A stretch of DNA of 11,247 nucleotides from Burkholderiales bacterium (GTDB lineage Bacteria; Pseudomonadota; Gammaproteobacteria; Burkholderiales; SG8-39), in contig CAKKSJ010000501.1 in NCBI GenBank assembly GCA_919902965.1, forward strand, positions 1 to 11,247, in the 5' to 3' direction. The position numbers and the translations under genes were made by a program. Positions 6,769-11,247 of this stretch are shown here, piece after piece. The notes beneath the pieces were generated by a model that ran no database searches, was not told where the DNA came from, and saw only the letters and a list, made by a program, of their open reading frames with translations. The stretch's first letter is position 1, and each line of letters begins with the position of its first letter.

Positions 6769-8103
6769 ATGAAAATTGACCTGATGCGCCTGTTACTGCC
6801 ATTCATTCGCCCGACACCGATCCGCGGACCGGGGCTGCAACGCGCTGTCGCGCGAGCCCTGGTCGCGACCGCGGCGTCGCTGGTCTGGATCACGGCACCC
6901 GCGGGCGGGCTGGAGGCGGCTGCGAAGCCGCTGAGCGCCGACGCACAGCTGGAGCGCGTCATCGCGAACGTGGGCCGGGGCGCGCTCACAAACGCGATCG
7001 GCGAAATCGATCGCCTGATCGAGCAGTTTCCCAATTTCCGCTTGGCGCACCTGGTAAGGGGCGATTTGCTGCTGGCGCGTGTGCAGCCCATCGCAGCGCT
7101 AGGCAATAGCGCATACGCCGCGCGCGAGCGGCTGGACGAGCTGCGCGCCGAAGCACGCCTGCGGGTGCGCGCGGGCCGCGAAGTGCCGCCGGCGAACCAG
7201 GTGCCGCGCTACCTGCTCCAACTCGACGCGACGCAGACGAGCGCAATTGTTATCGATGCCGGGCGCTCGCGCATCTACGTGTACGCCATTGAGAACGGCA
7301 CGCCGCGCCTGGTGCGGGATTTCTATTCAACGATCGGCAAGCTCGGCATCGGTAAGGAGCGTGAGAGCGACAGGAAGACCCCGATCGGCGTCTACCAAGT
7401 CACGTCTTGGCTGCCCGGGAACAGACTTCCGGACCTATACGGCAAGGGCGCGTTTCCGATCGACTATCCCAACGCACGCGACCGGCTGCTGGGGCGCACC
7501 GGCTACGGGATCTGGATCCATGGCGTGCCATCGGACACGTACGCGCGCGCGCCGCTGGCGAGCGACGGCTGCGTCGCCCTTGCCAATCCCGACCTCGAGG
7601 CGCTCGCGGCCTATGTGCGCCCGGGCGCGACGCCGGTGCTGATCGCCCGGCAAGTGGAATGGGTCGCGCCGAGCGTGCTGCGCGCCGAGCGCGAAACCTT
7701 TCTCGCCGCGCTCGACGCGTGGCGGCGTGACTGGGAGAGTAATGACGTTGAACGCTATCTCGCGCACTACGCGAAGGAATTTCGCACCAGCGACAAGGAT
7801 ATAGAGGGCTGGAAGGCGCACAAGCGCCGTGTGAGCGCGGGCAAATCGTGGATCAAGGTTGCGCTCGACAAGCTGAGCGTGTTGCGCGACCCCGGAGCAA
7901 AGGAGCTGATCAGCGTAAGCTTTGACCAGGACTATCGCTCAAGCAATCTGTCGCAGCGTACGCGCAAGCGACAGTATTGGGCGCGCGAAGGAACTCGCTG
8001 GAAGATCGTGTACGAAGCGCCTGCACAGGCGCCGGTACTGGCGCTGCCGGAATCCTATCCGGCGGGTGCGCGTGCCGAAGTGTCGACCGCAAAGCATAAC
8101 TGA
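6769..8103 (+). CDS. L,D-transpeptidase (YkuD) with C-terminal NTF2-like domain
   Basis: The frame is open from a GTG at 6598. I prefer the ATG at 6769 because a signal-like segment follows (ALVATAASLVWITA, residues 31-44), while 6598-6768 lacks the GC-rich codon use of the rest. Neither start has a good ribosome site. In the 444-residue form, a TPR-like helical part (about 56-104) precedes a YkuD domain (about 157-293). Its His motif is IHG (H251) and its catalytic motif ASDGCVAL holds C268, giving the H-x16-C arrangement of L,D-transpeptidases. The C-terminal part (about 308-433, with ALDAWRRDWESNDVERYLAHY and the end RKRQYWAREGTRWKIVYEAP) looks like an NTF2/SnoaL-type domain, a known combination in this family. 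Such enzymes make 3-3 peptidoglycan crosslinks or attach proteins to peptidoglycan in the periplasm. No other cell-wall genes are nearby; a copper-type box lies upstream. Confidence 0.85.
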   Translation: MKIDLMRLLLPFIRPTPIRGPGLQRAVARALVATAASLVWITAPAGGLEAAAKPLSADAQLERVIANVGRGALTNAIGEIDRLIEQFPNFRLAHLVRGDLLLARVQPIAALGNSAYAARERLDELRAEARLRVRAGREVPPANQVPRYLLQLDATQTSAIVIDAGRSRIYVYAIENGTPRLVRDFYSTIGKLGIGKERESDRKTPIGVYQVTSWLPGNRLPDLYGKGAFPIDYPNARDRLLGRTGYGIWIHGVPSDTYARAPLASDGCVALANPDLEALAAYVRPGATPVLIARQVEWVAPSVLRAERETFLAALDAWRRDWESNDVERYLAHYAKEFRTSDKDIEGWKAHKRRVSAGKSWIKVALDKLSVLRDPGAKELISVSFDQDYRSSNLSQRTRKRQYWAREGTRWKIVYEAPAQAPVLALPESYPAGARAEVSTAKHN

Positions 8104-8106
8104 TCG

Positions 8107-8121
8107 GGCGCTCCGAGCGCC
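8107..8121 (+). terminator. Weak hairpin after L,D-transpeptidase gene
   Basis: GGCGCT-CCG-AGCGCC forms a 6-bp GC stem with 3-nt loop just after the stop codon. There is no T-run, so it is at most a weak or Rho-assisted terminator. Confidence 0.3.
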
Positions 8122-8123
8122 GC

Positions 8124-8144
8124 ATATACCCTATAGGGGTATAT
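8124..8144. promoter_or_regulatory. CsoR-like metal-repressor operator
   Basis: ATATACCC-N5-GGGTATAT is a perfect 8+5+8 inverted repeat; its centre also contains the palindrome CCCTATAGGG. TACCC/GGGTA arms around an AT spacer resemble operators of the CsoR/RcnR family (for example CsoR sites at copZA genes of Gram-positives, from memory). The -10-like TATATT (8140-8145) overlaps it, as expected for a repressor site. No csoR-like gene is in the window. The operator lies 117 bp upstream of the YHS remnant. Confidence 0.55.
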
Positions 8145-8261
8145 TCTCCCGGCATCGGTCATGCTGAAACGACCCTTACGAGGAGGCCCGCGCTGCGGGC
8201 GACCCTAAGCTGGCCGCATTCACCGTTCGATACGTCTACATGAAAGATCAGGAGATAAATC

Positions 8262-8393
8262 ATGCAAACCGACCCAGTCTGCGGCATGAGCGTGGATGAA
8301 AACAGCGCGGCAACCGCACGCGCCCACGAAGGCAGCACCTATTATTTTTGCTCGGCACACTGCGGCGCAAAACCAGAAAAAAACGGCCCCTAA
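8262..8393 (+). pseudogene. Truncated YHS-domain protein (metal-binding N-terminus)
   Basis: A clear ribosome site (AGGAG, 7-bp spacing) precedes the ATG. The 43-residue frame opens TDPVCGMSVDE and continues with STYYFCSAHCGAK, the two cysteine motifs of YHS domains. These domains occur as short proteins or at the N-terminus of copper-exporting P-type ATPases. The usual next part (phenylalanine after the last Lys, then a short helix) is missing. Instead the frame reads PEKNGP and stops inside the loop of the terminator of the convergent CopK gene. The last coding bases are therefore terminator sequence, and homology appears to stop near 8371. I read this as the head of a YHS protein or P-type ATPase gene cut off by a rearrangement. 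It may still be expressed as a 43-residue peptide keeping its cysteines. Confidence 0.7.
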
Positions 8394-8404
8394 AGTGGGG
8401 CCGT
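8377..8404 (-). terminator. Rho-independent terminator of the CopK-fusion gene
   Basis: Read on the - strand, ACGGCCCC, a 6-nt loop ACTTTA and GGGGCCGT form a perfect 8-bp stem followed by a T-run of seven. It lies 37 bp past the stop of the - strand gene. The stop codon of the convergent YHS remnant is in its loop. Confidence 0.92.
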
Positions 8405-8441
8405 GGCGGAGGGAATTGCGGCGAATCAATGCATAGACCAA

Positions 8442-8963
8442 TCAGCCGCCGATACGGTTCTCGGCAAGCAACTGATCAAGGCGCGCGACCTCATTTCCGT
8501 TCATGACGATCGGCTTGCCGTCCTTGGTCTGCATGATTTGGCCCGGCTCCATGTAGACGGCGCTACCGAACCTGCTTTCCATGGCCATTTTGCCATCGGC
8601 GAAAATGTATACCGTCGAACCATCCGTGAGTTGGATGAGTTTCTCAGACGGGCTGCTCGGAACGATCTTTTGCTCCATTAGCTTTCTGCTATGACGTATG
8701 ACGAGGCCCTCCGCGGTGATGGGATCGGTGTGCCAATCTCCGTACCACGTGCCGGAATCCTGTGCGGTCGCAGCAGGCGTCGCAACTTTCTTCTCCATTA
8801 TCGCTCTGCTATGACGCGTGACGAGGCCCTCCGAAGTGACGGGGTCGGTGTGCCAATCTCCGTACCAAGTGCCGGAATCCTGCGCGATAGCAACAGGCGC
8901 CGCAACAACGAGCGCGAACGCAGAGGCGAGAATGGTAAGCCGTATTTTGGTGTTCATAGTCAT
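8442..8963 (-). CDS. copK: CopK-domain periplasmic copper protein with duplicated N-terminal repeat
   Basis: The start at 8963 has AGGAG eight bases upstream. The 173-residue product has a Sec signal (1-27, cleavage after AIA), two 40-residue repeats (27-66 and 67-106), and a C-terminal CopK domain (about 107-173). The CopK part reads LTDGSTVYIFADGKMAMESR through MNGNEVARLDQLL. From memory of mature Cupriavidus CopK, its Cu(I)-site methionines M28, M38, M44 and M54 align with M128, M138, M144 and M154; M26 is also kept (M126), but M36 is a valine. CopK is normally about 94 residues with only a signal peptide in front, so this is nearly twice the usual length. Each repeat holds GTWYGDWHTDP and EGLVxRHSR, with two Trp, two His and a Met; I do not recognise this unit. 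CopK binds Cu(I) in the periplasm and cooperatively Cu(II). A predicted copper box lies upstream and a strong terminator downstream, so the gene is monocistronic. Confidence 0.85.
   Translation of the reverse strand: MTMNTKIRLTILASAFALVVAAPVAIAQDSGTWYGDWHTDPVTSEGLVTRHSRAIMEKKVATPAATAQDSGTWYGDWHTDPITAEGLVIRHSRKLMEQKIVPSSPSEKLIQLTDGSTVYIFADGKMAMESRFGSAVYMEPGQIMQTKDGKPIVMNGNEVARLDQLLAENRIGG
8646..8885 (-). repeat. 120-bp in-frame tandem duplication inside the CopK-fusion gene
   Basis: Two 120-bp copies lie head to tail (8766-8885 and 8646-8765). By hand, about 12 of 96 aligned bases differ in the well-aligned part (8691-8786 against 8811-8906), and the similarity runs a little past 8885 into the signal-peptide codons. 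Shared protein blocks are AQDSGTWYGDWHTDP and EGLVxRHSR. The most variable part is the end of each unit. Confidence 0.92.
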
Positions 8964-9060
8964 GATTGAATCTCCTGGTTAGCTAAGTCAAAGCATCGAT
9001 ATCGGCTAAGCGCCTTGAAGCACGCTCGGCCGCGACTACGTTTATGTTCGTAGTGAATCG

Positions 9061-9115
9061 ACTATAGGCGGTCGACCCCTACAAGCGCGTGACGCGGCGA
9101 TTACGCTTCTGTAAC
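9061..9115 (-). promoter_or_regulatory. Predicted promoter of the CopK-fusion gene with CusR-type box
   Basis: ATTACG-CTTC-TGTAAC (9100-9115) matches ATTACA-N4-TGTAAT at 10 of 12 arm positions and is itself a near-palindrome. On the - strand a -10-like TATAGT lies at 9066-9061 with no clear -35. The box centre would lie about 50 bp before the start of transcription, similar to the arrangement upstream of the L,D-transpeptidase gene. The leader to the ATG would be about 90 bases. Confidence 0.5.
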
Positions 9116-9220
9116 ATTGCGCCCGCTATGTTGCTTAGTCGAAACATCGCGAGCGGAGTCGGTACTGCGTGGGGCGGGTTGGACCTGCGCATGTGCGAAG
9201 TGGATGGAATGTCTTTGCGC

Positions 9221-9475
9221 TTATGCCTGCTTCATAACATCATCTCCGTGTCGATCGAGCCCGTCGTGAAATAAGCAAGGCCAGGGTCCGACGCCGGCGC
9301 GGCACTGGTCATAGGAGATCTGCGCGGCATCGCGCGCCGCCTTGCTCCCGTGCGCCACGATGCGCAAGCACAACTCCCATGCGGGATTGCGCAAGGAAAC
9401 GACCTCGCCGTCGAAACCGCCATTCTCGGCTGCGCCATCGACGCCTGTGTGCGCGCGCCGGGCCATCCACTCCAT
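9221..9475 (-). CDS. Unrecognised 84-residue hypothetical protein
   Basis: From the ATG at 9475 (alternative ATG at 9466, with GGAG just before it) this frame has GC-rich third positions and a balanced composition. It includes NPAWELCLRIVAHGSKAARD and AAQISYDQCRAGVGPWP, which look like genuine coding sequence. I do not recognise a family. There is no signal peptide or membrane segment; three cysteines are present. A perfect CusR-type palindrome ends three bases before the ATG, too close to drive transcription from this start, so either the gene is read from further upstream or it is a gene fragment. The frame stays open upstream to 9592, but that part does not look coding. Confidence 0.4.
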   Translation of the reverse strand: MEWMARRAHTGVDGAAENGGFDGEVVSLRNPAWELCLRIVAHGSKAARDAAQISYDQCRAGVGPWPCLFHDGLDRHGDDVMKQA

Positions 9476-9478
9476 AAG

Positions 9479-9494
9479 ATTACAAAAATGTAAT
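9479..9494. promoter_or_regulatory. Predicted CusR/CopR box, perfect palindrome
   Basis: ATTACA-AAAA-TGTAAT, extended by G and C to a perfect 18-bp inverted repeat (9478-9495). It has the same arms and spacing as the box upstream of the regulator gene. It lies 159 bp upstream of the 49-residue peptide gene on the + strand, its most likely target. It also abuts the start of the - strand ORF. Confidence 0.65.
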
Positions 9495-9653
9495 CCGCGC
9501 GTCAGTTTCCCGTAGGTTGATGGAGTGCAAGATGGCTGCCCGGGAATACTGAGCTTCCCTCTGTTTTTCGTCTTCCAAGGATGCGGTCTCAAGCCGCCGA
9601 TTAGTGTCCAGAATCGTCAGACATGGCGACGCTAGGTTCTATCCGGAGGAAAA

Positions 9654-9803
9654 ATGGTGGCGATGATGATACTGATGGCCGTGTTACTGGTCGCAGGCGG
9701 GCCCGGTGGTCATATGGGTTCGCATGGCGCGAGCAATCCGCCGAGCCAGGCTTCACAATCGCACGAACGCGACGCCGCGAAGGCGGATACCGCGGAACCC
9801 TGA
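9654..9803 (+). CDS. 49-residue membrane peptide with His/Met segment
   Basis: GGAGG lies five bases before this ATG, an excellent ribosome site. The product begins with a Met-rich hydrophobic helix (MVAMMILMAVLLVAGG), then GGHMGSHGAS, then a hydrophilic tail ending in a Lys/Asp/Glu segment. It looks like a single-pass membrane anchor or uncleaved signal with a short periplasmic metal-binding stretch. Small proteins of this style are frequent in metal-resistance clusters, but I cannot name the family. A predicted CusR box lies upstream and the HD-GYP gene follows after 98 bp, so the two may be cotranscribed. Confidence 0.55.
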   Translation: MVAMMILMAVLLVAGGPGGHMGSHGASNPPSQASQSHERDAAKADTAEP

Positions 9804-9901
9804 TGTGCCGCCCGGCCGCCCTCGAGGCCAGGTTTGATGCGACCCGCAGTTCGCGTCCCCGCCTCACCTTATCCACGGCGAGGGTCTGAGCGAAAGTACC
9901 G

Positions 9902-11149
9902 GTGACCTCCTCGATTCGGCGAAAAGTGGCGCTGCGCCTTGTCCCGGCGTGGCTGATCCTGTCCGTTGTGCTCGGGGCACTGACCTACTGGACGGAAAGC
10001 CGCCGGGTGGACGCTTTCGTGTTCGATCTGGCAATCGAGGCGGCCAGGCATTTCAATACGCCTGCCAATGCGGCGATGTTTCACGGCGACCCCGAAGATC
10101 ATCGCCAGGCGCTGCGCGAGTTCATCGAACAAACCGACTTCGTCAGTCTCAGGCTGTATTCCTCGGAGCAAGGGCTGCTGATCGAGGTTTGGAAAAAAGA
10201 GAATCGCGATCTGGCGGCCGCCGCGGCCGCGCACCGCCACGCTTTTCCGGCCGCGGGAGATCGTCATCACAATAAGATCCAGGTGGAGGGCGCCCTCTAC
10301 ATCCAGGTCCTTGTTCCTCTGATTTCGCCCGAGCGAAGGATATTCGGCTATTTGGAGGGCATCTATAAGCTTGCGCCCCAAACCCTCGAGGCGGTCGCGC
10401 ACCGCGTACGCGACGCGCTGTTGCTCGTGCTGCTGGTCGTCGCGCTGACCACTTCGGCGCTGTATCCGGTCATCATGGCGCTGAACCGGGACACGCTGCG
10501 GCTCTCCGCTGCGCTGCTCGACAGCAACGTCGAGCTTATGCGCACCCTTGGGAGCGCCATCGCCAAGCGCGATTCGGATACCGATGCGCATAACTATCGC
10601 GTCACCATTTACGCGGTCAGGCTGGCGCAGGCGTTGGGGCGGCCCAAGGACGAAATCGCCGCATTGATCGCCGGCGCCTTCCTGCACGACGTGGGCAAGA
10701 TCGGCATCCCCGATGGCATCCTGCTCAAACCTGGAAAACTGAGCGCCGCCGAGTTCGACACGATCAAGACCCATGTCTCCATCGGCGAAGTCATCCTCGG
10801 TGAATCGAAATGGCTGGAAAAGGCGCGCGACGTCGTCGCCTATCATCACGAGAAATACGATGGAACGGGCTACCTGCGGGGTATGAAAGGTGACGCGATA
10901 CCTTTCAATGCGAGGCTTTTTGCGATAGTCGATGTGTTCGACGCATTGACTTCCCGGCGGCCCTATAAGCCCGCCCTGCCGCTGGACGAGGTGATGCGGA
11001 TCCTGACCGGAGGACGGGGCGCGCATTTCGACCCGAGGATCCTGGACGTGTTTGCGCCGCTCGCGCCGCGGCTGCTGCGCGAGTACGCCGCGGCCGAAGA
11101 AACCTGCCTGCGGGGGTGTCTTGCCGAATTCGAAAAATGCTATTTCTAG
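9902..11149 (+). CDS. Membrane-anchored HD-GYP phosphodiesterase
   Basis: The GTG at 9902 is the first start after an in-frame stop at 9887; its ribosome site is weak. The 415-residue protein has an N-terminal membrane segment (about 12-30), a periplasmic region of about 140 residues (with a His-rich patch HRHAFPAAGDRHH, 111-123), a second membrane segment (about 171-194) and an HD-GYP domain (about 210-390). Metal-binding residues are visible: H230, HD at 262-263 (FLHDVGKIGIP), H291, HH at 315-316 and D344. The signature loop reads GTGYLRG instead of GYP, so Pro is Leu. HD-GYP enzymes hydrolyse c-di-GMP via pGpG to GMP. The C-terminus ends with three cysteines in ten residues-odd (TCLRGCLAEFEKCYF). 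Being next to copper genes and downstream of a copper-type box suggests metal-linked c-di-GMP signalling (inference). Confidence 0.9.
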   Translation: MTSSIRRKVALRLVPAWLILSVVLGALTYWTESRRVDAFVFDLAIEAARHFNTPANAAMFHGDPEDHRQALREFIEQTDFVSLRLYSSEQGLLIEVWKKENRDLAAAAAAHRHAFPAAGDRHHNKIQVEGALYIQVLVPLISPERRIFGYLEGIYKLAPQTLEAVAHRVRDALLLVLLVVALTTSALYPVIMALNRDTLRLSAALLDSNVELMRTLGSAIAKRDSDTDAHNYRVTIYAVRLAQALGRPKDEIAALIAGAFLHDVGKIGIPDGILLKPGKLSAAEFDTIKTHVSIGEVILGESKWLEKARDVVAYHHEKYDGTGYLRGMKGDAIPFNARLFAIVDVFDALTSRRPYKPALPLDEVMRILTGGRGAHFDPRILDVFAPLAPRLLREYAAAEETCLRGCLAEFEKCYF

Positions 11150-11247
11150 CGACCAAAATCCGCGCGTTGACGAGTATCGAGCCCACAAGAGCGCCGCCGG
11201 GCACGTCGTACCCTCGGCATTCAAAAAATATGGCCGGGCTGTCTATA

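Noticed and set aside
8161..8208. 15-codon frame (MLKRPLRGGPRCGRP) between the CsoR-like operator and the YHS remnant, possible leader peptide with a hairpin at 8186-8200
   Set aside because: No ribosome site, and the hairpin GCCCGC/GCGGGC has no T-run; Arg/Pro-rich short frames are frequent by chance at this GC content.
8646..8885. CRISPR-like or transposon terminal repeat explanation for the 120-bp repeat
   Set aside because: The two copies are in frame within one gene and encode matching protein units, so it is an intragenic duplication.
9089..9274. 61-codon + strand frame in the region upstream of the CopK-fusion gene
   Set aside because: No ribosome site and no recognisable domain; it overlaps a predicted promoter and the more convincing - strand frame.
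9869..11224. A 451-codon open frame on the - strand opposite the HD-GYP gene
   Set aside because: The + strand frame has complete HD-GYP motifs and membrane segments; the antisense frame is a by-product of GC-rich codon use and shows no family features.

Overview
The window reads as a copper-resistance island from a GC-rich Gram-negative bacterium, most likely a betaproteobacterium. The case rests on high GC at third codon positions, periplasmic copper proteins with Sec or Tat signals, a CopK-type domain (a family I know mainly from Cupriavidus and relatives) and a CusRS/CopRS-type two-component pair. This taxonomic call is inference; there is no rRNA or other marker here.

Left part (1-3416, + strand): an operon-like run of four genes. 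They encode the 3' part of a TolC-family outer-membrane protein, a Tat-exported multicopper oxidase, a small periplasmic cupredoxin and a CusF-like periplasmic copper carrier. Together they look like a periplasmic copper oxidation, binding and export module. Facing it (3434-5523, - strand) are the sensor kinase and response regulator, overlapping by 4 bp. The intergenic region upstream of the regulator carries a perfect CusR-type palindrome, ATTACAA-AC-TTGTAAT.

Middle part (5793-8404): a small exported His/Met/Lys-rich protein with a terminator, a 5'-truncated IS5-family transposase, an L,D-transpeptidase with a C-terminal NTF2-like domain, and a 43-codon YHS-domain remnant. The remnant lies behind a CsoR-like operator and ends inside the terminator of the next, convergent gene.

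Right part (8442-11149): a - strand gene for an unusual CopK protein, in which a signal peptide and two 40-residue repeats precede a CopK domain. It is followed by an unrecognised short - strand ORF, a 49-residue His/Met-containing membrane peptide, and a membrane-anchored HD-GYP protein.

The main unifying signal is a palindrome, ATTACA-N4-TGTAAT, or variants of it. It occurs upstream of the regulator, the small exported protein, the L,D-transpeptidase (with altered spacing), the CopK fusion and the small peptide/HD-GYP pair. I infer that one CusR-like regulator controls cell-wall and c-di-GMP functions as well as copper handling. The most novel item is the repeat-CopK fusion; the predicted regulon is second.
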